DNA of 64,000 nucleotides from Lactifluus volemus. Lineage: Eukaryota > Basidiomycota > Agaricomycetes > Russulales > Russulaceae. Below the pieces are notes generated by a model. It was not told where the DNA came from. It made no database searches and saw nothing but the letters and a program-made list of their open reading frames with translations. This document shows, piece by piece, positions 12,408 through 23,900 of this stretch; within the stretch, counting starts at the first letter, position 1, and each line of letters starts with the position of its first letter. The translations under genes were made by a program, and so were the position numbers. Location: NCBI GenBank assembly GCA_022376515.1, contig WTXI01000067.1:1-64000 (forward strand), read 5' to 3'.

Positions 12408-14259
12408 ATGGTAAATTTTCGAGATCCCATTGTATTGTTCCAAGATTTTTGTGCGTACCCTTCTGAGGCCTCCCTCTGGATTTGGAACGACCAAGTGAAC
12501 TCATTTTTCAACAGTGGTCTTAGTGAAGCTCTGGCATGCTTTCGGAGGCGTCTTCTTGTGTGTTGCATGCCTTTCACTGGATGATCTTTTGATGTCACTG
12601 CTCTACTTTTCAGATGGGAATTCTTCACCACTCTGGACTTTGAGTGGAATGTCATCCGAGGGCGTCGCCCCTACCGTTGGACAATATGGGTTCGTGGCGA
12701 TGGACATCTTTGGAATGACCTCGTGCGCCGGAGACTGACGTTTCCCTTGTGTTAGATTTACTCCCTGACCCGAATATCCACCCTCCTCGTCGTAATCCTC
12801 AATATGATTGCATTTGATGCCTCGATGCCAATCCATTGTCAGGTAAGTGCTATGGCCGCCATGTATTACATGTGCGTTCCTCCACCCGTGTTGATAACCG
12901 ATGATACCAAGCTCGTGGTCACCTTTCAACTTGTGAGCACCCTCTCGGATGTACTTCCGTCTTTTGAGAAACCTAATCAGTTGTCATCGATTTTCTTTCT
13001 TTTTTAATCCTTCTAGATATTAGCCCACCTGGCGGTAGCCTCCGCTTCGCTATTGATAATGCTGCGCGTGTACGTCGGGCCTCGTCCCTCCCCACTGGGT
13101 TCGTATACTGGAAGAATGAGCTGATGGTAGTGACAGGATCGCCATCTGGAACAGAAATAAGACTGTTCTGGCGTTTTCAATCAGTGTATGGGGAATAAAC
13201 GTTGCATTCCTAATCCAAGGTAAGTCTCTCCTTGTTTTACCCATCGGAAGTGGACCGGGGATCTCATACACATTTCGTTTGGCATCAGGAGTTGTCCGGG
13301 TGAATGATGGAATTTCATCGACGTTCTGACCTTCCGAGCTTACTGGTATCTATCTCCAGCTCCGTTCTGCATTTGGACCTGAGGCAACCACGTGCGTGGT
13401 GCGCAACTCAGACATCGCCGAACTGAATGTCATCGTCACGTTCGTAACCGACATCATATTGCTTCTTATGATGCTCGGTGGCCTCCTTCACCTACGCCGG
13501 CAAGGTGGTGGTTTGCTTGATTTGGGGAACTTCCTGTGGAAACAGGTCGGTGGTTCCACATATACATTGTCGGAGTACTTTCAATTTGCTGATGTGCTGG
13601 AAGGGCATCATCTGGATCTCACTCGCTGTTGCTGCCGGGGTCCCGCCAGCGGTCAGTCTGACTACTAGTTCCCTGGTACCTCTCCTTTTCGCTCATCGCC
13701 GTTTTTTTGTTTATCTCAGGTGTTCCTTATTTTGAACTTGAATGGTAAATTCCTTTCTCCCCGTGTCACCGGTGATAAGAGTTGTCCGAGCTCAATTCTT
13801 CCCAAAATTTCAGAGGCGCTCAACTTGGTACGTTCTCTCGGTACGAGTGGAGGAGAAACGTCCCCGGGTTCTCATTCGTCCGGCTTCCTTGGGCAACACA
13901 GATGTTTCAGATCCCTGGGCTAATTATATTGACAATTTCGGCAACGCGAATCTATCGCTCTCTGATACACTTTTCCTCTGACAAGTACGACCCCGGGACT
14001 TTTGCTTTTTTTTTTTCTCTACTCACGTGACTGATGTCATGGAAGTACCGACAGCTTTCAAAGTGGTCACTCGTTCGTGAAGCCTGAGGTCCGAGTCAAA
14101 GAGGAGCCTGTGCATAATCTGATGACACCGATAAGCCATTTTAGGTCACACGCTGGCACGGAGGGCCATTTGGGTGTTAAGGCACGCGGACAGGGACTCG
14201 AAGATGGCCTAGCGGGCGGCATGGAGAGAACACTTTCTGTCTTGGACTCACCTGTTTGA
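12408..14259 (+). CDS. 7TM-family membrane protein, copy D
   Basis: The gene starts MVNFRDPIVLF. Exons carry VKLWHAFGGIF, WEFFTTLDFEWN, RRPYRWTIW, IYSLTRISTLLVVILNMIAF, the CQ-ending exon, ASASLLIMLRVY, FSISVWGINVAFL, IVTFVTDIILLLMML, the LWKQ exon, WISLAVAAGVPPA and IILTISATRIYRSL. The tail ends ERTLSVLDSPV at 14259. Where copy A has lost a base, D keeps the frame, and D also reads through A's early tail stop. Seven hydrophobic segments predict a multi-pass membrane protein with a cytoplasmic-looking charged tail. Function and ligand are unknown. D may be the functional survivor of the A/D pair. Confidence 0.73.
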
Positions 14260-14702
14260 AAGACATGATTATACGTGCTCTACTCGCTGCATGGAATTTT
14301 TTGTACACAGCTGTTATTTCATGATGCACGACTTTGAGTCAGAGACAAGGACAGTATGTAGGACAAATGATATTTATGGTTTACTTAGGACATATGAGGT
14401 GTAGTGATTACAGCCCACGAACTGAAGAATATGCGGACTTTAACCCTTCACCTGGCCGCTTCAGCGAGATAGTGGAAGTTAAAAAAAGCTCAGGATTCAG
14501 GGACCTTCACACACATCCAAGGTCAAGGCCATTCTATGATAAATTCGAAGGGACCATCGAAATCCGTTTGAGCGGTGTTACTTAGACAACGGCCATGGCC
14601 GAGGACCCCGCAGTCGAACGTGTGAACCACGACAGCAGCACCACCTGTGCAAGAACAAGAATATCTTGAAACCATCATTTTTCCGTCCATAACGGAGAGG
14701 AT

Positions 14703-15541
14703 TCACTAGCATTGTTTTGCACTAGATACTATTGTAACGGCGCGAGGAACGCACCCTATGGGAACCCACAGCACTACCTGCACAAATAAGGATGGCGTCG
14801 ACGTTTACCACATCACTAATTAGCTAATTGACCTAGCGATAATGTAGAAGGGGCTCACACCGGAATGGGTGGTGTACGTGCCACACTGGGCGTTCCACGC
14901 GCCGTACAGCAACACAGCAGAGATGACGTAGAGCGGCCTCCGCTGGGAACACACAAATGTCACATTGCAATCATACAGATCAGGACATGTCAGGATGGCT
15001 GGACGCTCAGGTTTCACGCAGAGAAATTCGCAAACTCTTGGCTCAAAAGGCGATCTTGAGAGTGAAGTGCAGGACCTTAGATGACTAAGCATTGCCCACG
15101 GATCACGTGACATCCCTTTATGGATAAGTTACACGGAATCCAACTTACACTCCACCTAGCGAGGGAAAAGGAAGTGGGAGACTGATCTGACCCCTCGTCA
15201 GGGTCACACGTAGTTTCAGTTACAGTTATTCTTCATCACGTTGGCCAGGGCAACCCGAAAGTTGATCAACTTACTAGTGCATTTCAGTGGTGCATTTTAA
15301 TCTTTGGGTTTCAACAGGCTTGAGACAGTGAGACTCTCATTTTTGCACAGCACTCAAAGCATGGGGACCTCCAGATCCCTAAAACGGGCAACGGCTGGCT
15401 ACTGACACTTTGTCTATCCGCAGGAAGGGCTAAGTGTAAGTAAAAGATAGATGGCCGATCGTTGATTTCCCATCTAAAGTTCGGCATCTCCGAGTCCGCT
15501 GCGGCGTTGCCGGGGTTCCTAATTCGAAATCAATGTTTGTA
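14703..15541. other. Intergenic stretch, no gene seen
   Basis: Sequence right of the duplication breakpoint, unlike the flank of copy A. No open frame with supporting splice structure was found. It leads into the promoter of copy E. Confidence 0.5.
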
Positions 15542-15555
15542 TTCGGAGGCGCAGG
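15542..15555 (+). promoter_or_regulatory. Shared upstream element of the 7TM family (copy E)
   Basis: TTCGGAGGCGCAGG lies about 205 bp before the start codon, with GCTATATATA at 15651 between. The surrounding sequence is otherwise quite different from the other copies, which makes the conserved core notable. Confidence 0.55.
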
Positions 15556-15758
15556 GCGCAATCAATGTGTCATTGCTACCCCGTTGTGTGTCACAGCCTC
15601 GCCCTTTCAAATCCGTCACAGGAAATGTCAGGAATTTTTGGCCTCAGCCGGCTATATATATCGGTTAAAGGCAGTGAAAGTAGGCGCTACATGGTTCGCC
15701 GGTAAATCACTGGTATATCCCTTCCCCTTCGACACCCAGGCCAAGCTTACCTGCCAGG

Positions 15759-17594
15759 ATGGTGAATTTCCACAGTCCCGAGCTAGTCTCGGAGGATTTA
15801 TGTTCGTCTTCTTCTGCGACATAATTGGAGCGCCTGAGTGAACGCATTTTTTCAACAGGGGTGGCGGTGAAAGTCTGGCATGCTTTTGATGGCCTTTTCC
15901 TGTGTGTTTCTCGCCTTCCATCAGACTTGTTGTGCCAACTAACCTTCTGCCTTTTTGCTAGTTGGGAATTCTTCACTACTCTGGACTATGAGTGGAATAT
16001 CATCCGAGGTCGTCGGCCCTTTCGCTGGACAATATGGGTTGGTAGTAAAGGGCTTTTTTGGGCCCTCCTCGCACGCGTCGGGCTGATGTCTCTCTTACAT
16101 TAGATTTACTCCCTTACGCGGATCGCCACCCTTGTGGCCGTAATCCTCAATATAGTCGGGGTTGATATCTCGAGACCAATCAACTGTCAGGTACGTACCG
16201 TGTCCCACGTCTGCCTTCTACATCCTTTTTGATCGGTATCGATCCCAAGCTTTGGGTCGTCTTCCAATCCGTGAGCATCACTTCAGCCTCTTCCAGGAAC
16301 ACGAATCGATGACCGCCTTGTTCTCTTCTCATCCCTGTTCTAGATCTTCGCGTACCTAGCGTTTTCCGGCGCTTCGCTTTTGATAGTACTTCGCATGTAT
16401 GTCGGGCCCTCTTCCTTTCACATTCCAATTTTTGGAAACAAGATCTCATGGTGGTGTCAGCTTTGTTCTTTGGAACAAAAATAAGATCCCTCTGGTGCTT
16501 GCAACCAGTGTATGGGGGACAAATATCGCTTTCTTCATCAGGGGTGAGTCTCCTTGTTCCCCACCGTAGATGGACCGAGAATCTCATGCGATCGCGATTT
16601 ACAGGGATTGTAAAGGTGAATATGGAAGTTAACTACGATGTCGTCCTCTAGGCTTATCCATCCTCAGCTCCGATCCGCGTGGGAAACTGAGCAAACCAAC
16701 TGCGAAATTCTTAACACGGAGAGCACCAAAGCCAGTGTCCTTGTCACGCTCGTTACCAACATTATCCTGTTTCATATCATGTTTGCTGGCCTGCTCCACC
16801 TACGCCGTCAAGGCGGCAACATGCCCGGTTTATGGAGAACCCTATGGAGACAGGTAAATAGTAACACATTTAGTATTTTCAACAGTCTGATGTATTTTCC
16901 GTTTTTTAGGGTATCATTTGGTTCTTTCTCGCCATTGTAGCCGGGATCCCTCCAATGGTTTGTCTGGCTTGCTCATTGACACATCTTCCTTGTGCTTATC
17001 GCAATCTGGTGTCAGGTGTTCATTTTTTTGGATCTGAACGGTAGATTTCTTTCTCTGCAGTTCACTGGTGAAGACAGTTGACCGATCTCTTCTACTCGAA
17101 ATTTTAGACGCGTTCAACCTTGTGCGTTGTTGCTTTGCTTTTGAGTTGGGAACAGCTTCTGATTTCCTACACTTTTAACATAGATGTTTCAGATGCCGTC
17201 GCTGATCATCATGTCAATCGCTGCAACACAAATGTATCGCTTCCTAACAGACTTTTACTCTTCCGAACTGTATGGCGTTCCTGACCTTACTTTCTCTCCC
17301 TACTCATCTGATCGATTTTGTAGCAGTGACTCCTCTCGACATAGTGGGCGCGTCTCATCGGATGTTAAGCGAGTGTCTGCTGGGCCCATCCCACTCAACC
17401 GAATGCAAGTGGCCGTACACACTGCACACGAGCAGTATCCAGCATCGCAGACAAGTCATATTGGTTCGTGCGTCAGCATGGGCGAGCAGCTGCGCGTCAA
17501 ACCACACGGACTAGGATCGGACGACGACGACCTTGAGGGTGGCTTGGAGAAAATAAGTGCAGCTGACTTCGACGAAGTACCTCACGCTATTTGA
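15759..17594 (+). CDS. 7TM-family membrane protein, copy E
   Basis: The gene starts MVNFHSPELVS and ends with TGA at 17592 after DEVPHAI. Readable blocks are VKVWHAFDGLF, WEFFTTLDYEWN, RRPFRWTIW, SLTRIATLVAVILNIVG, PINCQ, SGASLLIVLRMY, LVLATSVWGTNIAFF, LVTLVTNIILFHIMF, LRRQGG, WFFLAIVAGIPPM, and PSLIIMSIAATQMYRFL. The long hydrophilic tail carries IPLNRMQVAVHT and MGEQLRVKPHGL, both recognisable in other copies. It is diverged from A-D across the whole length, so it is an older paralogue. No frame lesion is visible. The role is unknown. Confidence 0.73.
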
Positions 17595-18807
17595 AAAATC
17601 AGTTATACTATTATATTACTCGTCGTTGCACGAGCTTGTATGTATTCTCGCAGATGGGTGAAATAGTTGGAGGATATCATACCATAATCTGTACATGGAC
17701 ATTTTGGAAAAAATGGTCATCACATACTGAAAATTAATCAATACGTGACCTGTAGAGTTTTCTATGAGCGCCAGGAACGTTCCGAGTCACCCGTCGGAAA
17801 AGCCCAGATGGGGATAAATGTCGCAGCACTACACCACATGAAGTTAGCTTGCACTAACTGTGAACTTCCGTCTTCCGTTCTCCCTTCCTTTCACAGAAGA
17901 TTGGGTGAATTCTTATATACAAAGCATCCATATCAGAGACAAAGGGGTGGTAGAATCAGTGTGGGTGCATTGGGAGCGCACGGGCCCGGGGCACGTGCAT
18001 CACGGCTGATTCCCACCTTGGCCGAGAAGCTAGCTTATACAGTTGAACCTTGAAAGTGAACGTTGAGTGACAAGTGCTTCGAAACGTAGCAATGATGTTC
18101 CTTGGCAGTGTAAAGATGAATCAAGGATGCTGATGGTGTCCCTTAGAGCCATGTGGCCTCTAGGTTGCAACCTACCTCTTCTCATTCATATACTTTATAC
18201 GGATGCGGTGCGGTAACGGGCGCTGTGGGTAAGTCAATAAAGTTGAAACGTACTGTAAGACTGTTCAATTGTCGGACACAATAGCAGAAGCAATCAAGCC
18301 ATATAGAGTATAGAGAAAGAAATGGGACTAAGTTGTCCGAACATCGGAAACCTCTATTGTAAGTTCCGTTAGACCGATCTGAGCTCCGAACTGAGGAAAT
18401 CGACGTCCCTATGTACCCTTCTTAGCGAGCGTTACATATCAAATTGGTGAACAGCACCTTTAACGTACCTTGTCACTCATTGGATGTCAGAGAATCATGA
18501 TAGAGTTCTCTATTCCCAAGAAGGACAAGACTCCTGAGGGCAACGCGATCGCGATGTGCAAGCCGTGAGAGAAAAACTGAATTTTACAGTTGACCTTTCC
18601 TTTTTTTATGTCGAACACTTCGCACACAAACAAGGCGTTGTTTGCGTATTGTCGTCACGGTACTGTACTGATCGTGAGAAGCCGAAGTGGTGTGTGAACT
18701 TAGAGGGCGCTAGTGCCCGGGGCTGCTGCAAACAAATCCAAGTGGTGGCGCTTGACCAGGAACAACGGCGTCGGAGTCGGGCAGGGTGAACTCATTACTG
18801 AACAACA
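17595..18807. other. Intergenic stretch, no gene seen
   Basis: Short open frames only (such as 17745-18053 and 18556-18789) with no recognisable product. The right end presumably contains the promoter of the BBC1-like gene. Confidence 0.5.
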
Positions 18808-20472
18808 ATGGCACCATTTTCCGGCAAGCATAAACTCAGTCGTCCTTTGAGGGATTCAACTGATTGTTTAATTGTACAGTCTCAGATTTGAAAGACAGGG
18901 CGTCACAGGTGAAGAGCGCTGGCCTTAAATCTTATAGTTCGGCACGAGACAAGCTTTCCAGTCAGTCTAACGCGTCTAGAACGAAGCCGCCGCTCCCACC
19001 GCCTAGGAGGACAACTCAGAACCATGGGAATTCAAATGAGATCACAGACGTCGAAAAGATTGATTGGGCTAACCTTTCCGATGATGACAAGCAAGCTTTC
19101 TTTTCATGGCTCGACGAGTTCTTCGCTCGGTATTTGAACTTGACTATTCCCGCACCTCGAGTCACTGCAAGTCCGGATAGTTCAGGTGATCAGACTGCAC
19201 GGTCACCGCGAAACTCGCCATCGCTCCCGCCCCGAGGCGTTGGTTCTCGTATCAATCAGAACGTCATCCCTGACCCTCCCAATGAGGTCCCAGCCAGTCG
19301 CCGGAATTTACCCCCTGTGTTGTCGCAGCACGGTCCTGTATGTCCTCCTTTTCTCGTGCTGCTCGTCAACAGTATCGTTCAGACTGTCACAGCCGAAGAT
19401 CAATGTCTCAACCAAGCCATCGGGACCTACTATACTGCCAGAGCAACCAGACCCGCCTCCGAGTCGGCCAGGCTCAGGTTCAGTTACGAGACCCTCACAT
19501 TCCATAGAATCCAGTATGTCAACGCTATACTATTTCCTCCTGTTTCGTTCCACCTCATGCTCTACTGTACCAGCCGACCTCCAGATGTCGTTCCCTCCAT
19601 CTACAGTGAATGGCTCCGCCGCCGCCGACCTCGCATCGTTCATGCATCCCTCCACACCTTGGGACACCGAGTGGTATGCCTTCAACCCGCCGATGCCACC
19701 ATACCTAAAAGGATCCTCGGACATGCGCTTCGTGGGATCCTTCGGTACCTCGGGCGGTACAAAGACCGCGCGTGGTGTGATCCTTTTCTCCGACCTTAGC
19801 ATGTGCTGGTACTCCGTGACATATGGGAATGGAGGCGTCACGCGCTGGGCGCGCTTTCTGCCATGCCCCGCGCCCATGTCCGGCGCTGCACTGCAACGAG
19901 CAGCGGAAACCCACGGCGCGGCCGTGGCGACATTTGCTGAGGACGCGGCAGCATCCGGCCGGCCCGTGGCCCGCGGTGAGTGTTGGGACATCGCGAATGA
20001 GGGACTACAATATGCCGCCTCTCTTTATGGGCCTAATGACGCCCCGGTTTTGAGCACCTCCCGCGCACACGGTCATTTACTTTATTGTGGAAAACCCGGG
20101 ATGGGGAGATGGCGTGGTGGGGATGACCGATTCCGCGCCGGCGACATTGTCGAGTGGCGTGAGGTCCGCATTGGCGCAGCACGGCCCGGTGCGTTTGCTA
20201 TCCTGGGTAACCCTGATCACACTGCCGTGCTCGTTCAAGATACTGTACCCCGCCGCGTTGTCGGAGATGGAGAAAGTGTAATGCCTGCCGATGTTGGTGT
20301 TTTGACAGTCGTGGAGCAGTCGGCAGGGCACGCGCCCAAACGGGACTCATATGATCTCGCCAAGTTACAGAAGGGAGAAGTCTGGGTATACCGTCCGGTG
20401 TCGATGGTCGAGTATGTAGGTTCGGCGTTGAGCATCGATATTCCCCCTGGACTTGAGACGTATAGCGTGTAG
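18808..20472 (+). CDS. BBC1/AIM3-like cortical actin patch protein
   Basis: Exons 19393-19513 and 19574-20472 follow introns 19338-19392 and 19514-19573, all in phase. The upstream exon from 18880 has no ATG. A start at 18808 (context CAACAATGG) joins it through a 41-nt intron 18839-18879, which fits in phase but is short, so the N terminus is tentative. The model encodes about 502 aa. The first part is low complexity, with SDLKDRASQVK, proline-rich PPLPPPRR and an acidic DWANLSDDDKQAFFSWLDEFF helix. The C-terminal 270 aa form the globular domain of fungal Bbc1/Aim3 proteins (STPWDTEWYAF, LFSDLSMCWYSVT, RGECWDIANE, NPDHTAVLVQD, VVEQSAGHAPKRDSYDL, EVWVYRP). Yeast Bbc1 regulates type I myosin/WASP-driven Arp2/3 actin assembly at endocytic patches. 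No N-terminal SH3 domain is seen here. The gene converges on TMA64 with 95 bp between stops. Confidence 0.75.
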
Positions 20473-20567
20473 GATCACGATCATGATCATGTATATCCGT
20501 AGTTATGTGTGATTCCCCATGTAGAGATAACCACTTTTCTGGAAATCCGGAAGCTGTCCAAATATAA

Positions 20568-22818
20568 CTACTTTTTCTTTTTATCTGCTAAATCTGAGAC
20601 TTCGATCCACTTCTTTGGCACCCCTAGGCTACCTAGCAGCTCGAGCACCGCCGGGATCTGCTTGCCCTGGACCATCACTTCGTGTCCACCTCCAGCAACA
20701 GGGGACACTGTACACATCGCTTTAGAAAGAGAATTATTTCTCATCCAGAAAGACAGAAACATACCCGAGGTCGAAGATGCACAGCGCACTCGCAATGCCT
20801 CGGCTAGAGCTTCCGCAGTGTGTTGAAACGGTTCTATCCCCGTTATCAGCGTGCTCGCTTTACGTCCCTGCCTGATCTTGATGGCCACAGAAATCGGGCG
20901 CAGCGCACCCTTCTTGGTGATGGATGCCTCTCCACCTATTGTGATTCTGTACCAGGGTTGCATACGGCTGCACAGGGCGGTCAGTGTATCTTCACGCTTA
21001 GCAAACTCCGGAGCGGGCGTCGCGCCCTTGGCGTTTGGGGAGCCGTAGAGCGCGAGGGAAAATACCGCATTCGCGTTGACGTTGAGATACTGTTGCTTGA
21101 CACGGTTGACAAGGTCGTGTTTCTCAACGTATGCGAGTAGTGCGGACTTGACTTCTGCGAGGGTGTATAAGGTGCGTGTGCTGAAATTGTTTCAACGCCA
21201 TCAGCGGAAGGATAATCAACAAAATCATTGTGCCGTACTCGATTCCCAAGTCCTCGAAGAGTGGCAAGGTGTCGAGATGTGGCTTCCATAGTTCCGTCAC
21301 CGACATGCTTTTCTCAGCGTTCGCAGCATCTGCCGCTTCCTGCGCTCCGCGCTCCTCTGCGCGTCGTCTCCGTTCATCTTCCTCCCCAACTGTGCGATGA
21401 CGACGATGGGACACGACGTCTGCATGAGTAGAATACACTGCCACGACGACCGCGTCCGGTCGGGTGTCTTTCAGCTTCAGTAAACCTCCTTTCTCTGATG
21501 CGCGCAGGAAGGCTGACAGGGACTTGAATGTGGAATGTTTGATGTCCACAGGTGTGGTAGTTGTCCGCGAAAAGGGACGGGCAGGGAGGATGTGTGCGGT
21601 GTAGAGCGTTGTCGTAGGCATTGGGAAGGCGGACGATGGGAGAGCAGCGAGAGTCGTTCCAAGAGCCTGCAAGAGCGCAGCTCGCAGACGAGCAGATACT
21701 TCTAATAGTCCCAGCCACTTATCAGGAAAAAGTAAGAGTTTAATGAGCATCCACGTTACCTTCGGGAGTGAGTTTCTCATCAGTCTCGGGTCCCGCAACA
21801 GAGACACCCTGCGCCTCAGCAGGAGGATGTTCAGCTAGCTCCTGTGCTGTACCAGGTGGGGCGCATCAGTACTTGGGTTGCTGCTATCCACAACGCCGCC
21901 CTTCTCTTGATCACCGGCGCCGGCCACCTTAACACTCGCTGCCCCCACTTGCACGGGTTCTGGAGGATCGTCCTTGCATCCGATTGCCCACAGATGGTCC
22001 TTCCACGTGTGGAGGACGATGACCGCCTTCCCCTTCGTCACACCATTGTCGATCTTGTCCGAGTCGACAGCCATGCGTCCCACAGCGAGGGGTGGACCTT
22101 GTGCATCGGGCGCAACCTGTGCGACGCTGACCAGGGTGCCTGTAGACGCGGCTCGTGGCGCCTGCACGACTGCGCAAGGGGACACTTAGGATGTAGCGAT
22201 GCTTTCGCTATGGCAATCTCGCGTACCGCCAGGTACCATGAGGTCTGCCCCACCAACCAGGATGGGTATGACGGATGCGGGAGTGGTGAGAACTGGGAGT
22301 AATGTTGGGTGTTTCCAGAGCGTGTATACTAGACGACCAACGGCGATCGGCAGACAACCCCGCGCCACCGTATCAGTGCGACCGTAGAGGAAGAATGATA
22401 GATGATAGGAAGGGGGTTCCGATGAACGAATGTTGGTCAACACACCTGTCGGAATCAACTCATCCGAACCCTTTCCAACGCTGAACCAGAGCGGATCGCC
22501 GTCACCAGAGAGGTAGAGGACCTACAGAGTCGTGTCGAACCATCATTGTCCCCGTCCACACCCACATCTGCAACGAATTGCACAACACTTACGCCGGGCT
22601 CGCCATTGTACGCGATAAATCTTTGCGAGAGGAGACCATCAGGTACGAGATTATCGGCAATTTCGGAAGTAAGTTGGAACCTCTCGGCTGTGCGAGTTCT
22701 GAGTTTGCGCCTCTCTGATGATCTGAGGGGCGCTAGCAACAATGGTCAGCCTCACATGGAAATCTGAGGGTCTGTAGGTACCTGATGTTTTTGTATCGCC
22801 CAGTGATTTTTTGAACAT
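20568..22818 (-). CDS. TMA64: Translation machinery-associated protein 64 / eIF2D
   Basis: The first exon, 22818-22782, encodes MFKKSLGDTKTS. A 49-nt intron (22781-22733) leads to PLRSSERRKLRTR. A PUA-like domain follows (YTLWKHPTLLP, PVLVGGADLM-type block around 22200-22330), then a linker (KGKAVIVLHTWKDHLWAIG), a SWIB/MDM2-like domain (TLYTLAEVKSALLAYVEK, LNVNANAVFSLALYG, around 21020-21180) and a C-terminal SUI1 domain (IKIRQGRKASTLITGIEPF, MVQGKQIPAVLELL, GVPKKWIEV). The stop is at 20568. This is the standard eIF2D order; the protein recycles or reloads 40S subunits with tRNA. One intron interrupts SUI1 (about 20712-20768). The reading frame around 21850-21880 changes, and I could not place the intron there with confidence, so a splice I missed or a frameshift remains possible. 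Confidence 0.85.
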
Positions 22819-23026
22819 CAAGCAGGTCGTGTGATGACCCTGGGTAAATGAAGTCGCAGATGAACGAACGCCACATCTGATGCACTGATCTGATAGCCAA
22901 AGTGATTGATGATCAACTCGATCACTCATTGGTCCGTAAGTTACGAGCATACAATGTACTACGCTTGACAAGTAACAACTTGACTTTGCCAGTACTTATG
23001 GAACTTTGGTAGTCTGTGTAAGCATA

Positions 23027-23900
23027 ACAATTACTGTAACGTGAACCAGCGCCGCTTCACAGTCTCAGGCGTTTTGACGTGTGCCGCATGATTCCAGAAC
23101 TTACAAGCTGATGATGGAATCACACATCTTAACGAATCAACCCACGGAAATATATATTTTTCCTCATCAAGACTCCGTGGGGTGGGCAGCAGCGATGGGT
23201 CCCGACCATCAAAGGCAAGACGACCGGTTCTAAACCTCGGGACCATTTCACTTTGGGCTTTCTTATGCCTCTTGCGTCCTCGAGGGGTACGAGTGCCAGT
23301 CCTCCAGCGACTCGTCAGAACTCCCCGGCCATCTAGACCCACCGCTACCACCCGGCACACACTCGCTTCGACATCAGCTCCCCTTGCACCTTCGATCTTC
23401 ACCCTCGGTGGCATGCGCACAAAAGCAGTGACAAACTGACAGCTGAGCGGGCCACAAATGAACGAGGAGGAAGACCGAAGACAAGGGATGAGAGGATGAG
23501 GATGAGGGATACAACGTCGAATGCGCAGCCCTTTATATTCACGTATTGGAGCGGAGATGGATCACAATTTTGGCTAACAGTTTCGTGAGGATCGTTCTAT
23601 GACGTTCAACCGACGAGAGGAATTCATCCAATAGCCACGGAACACAGGTAAAACAGGCTCCACGCCCACTTTGGAAGACGACTTGATCACTCTCCCGTGC
23701 CCGTGATTCTCCCATTTCACTCTTGCATCTCTGAGGAAAGGTGCCTGTCAATCAGGATGCAGTGGCAGGGCATGCACTGAACATCTTACAGCGGAGAATG
23801 TCAGTTATGTATTCCAGCTACATTCCAAATATAGCCGACCTTTCAGCTGAACGTTGGATTCTAGACATGGGCTCACTTGCAGGGCCTCAGGCCGGACAGC
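23027..23900 (+). repeat. Partial third copy of the 4-kb duplication, 5' flank only
   Basis: The sequence from about 23105 to 23560 is nearly identical to 10600-11060 (and to 1-370 of copy 1 after its left end). Similarity then decays to about 23900, still recognisable where both read GTGCCTGTCAATCAGGATGCAG. No 7TM coding sequence follows. A two-base deletion relative to copy 2 (CAACACTCTCCG versus CAAGACTCCG) breaks the long minus-strand open frame that spans both copies, so that frame is probably not a gene. Confidence 0.85.

Larger units (their letters stand above)
10692..14702 (+). repeat. 4-kb segmental duplication, copy 2
   Basis: This is the direct-orientation partner of 1-4056. Similarity to the third partial copy extends further left, to about 10527. 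The copy carries the intact gene D and its promoter. Confidence 0.93.
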
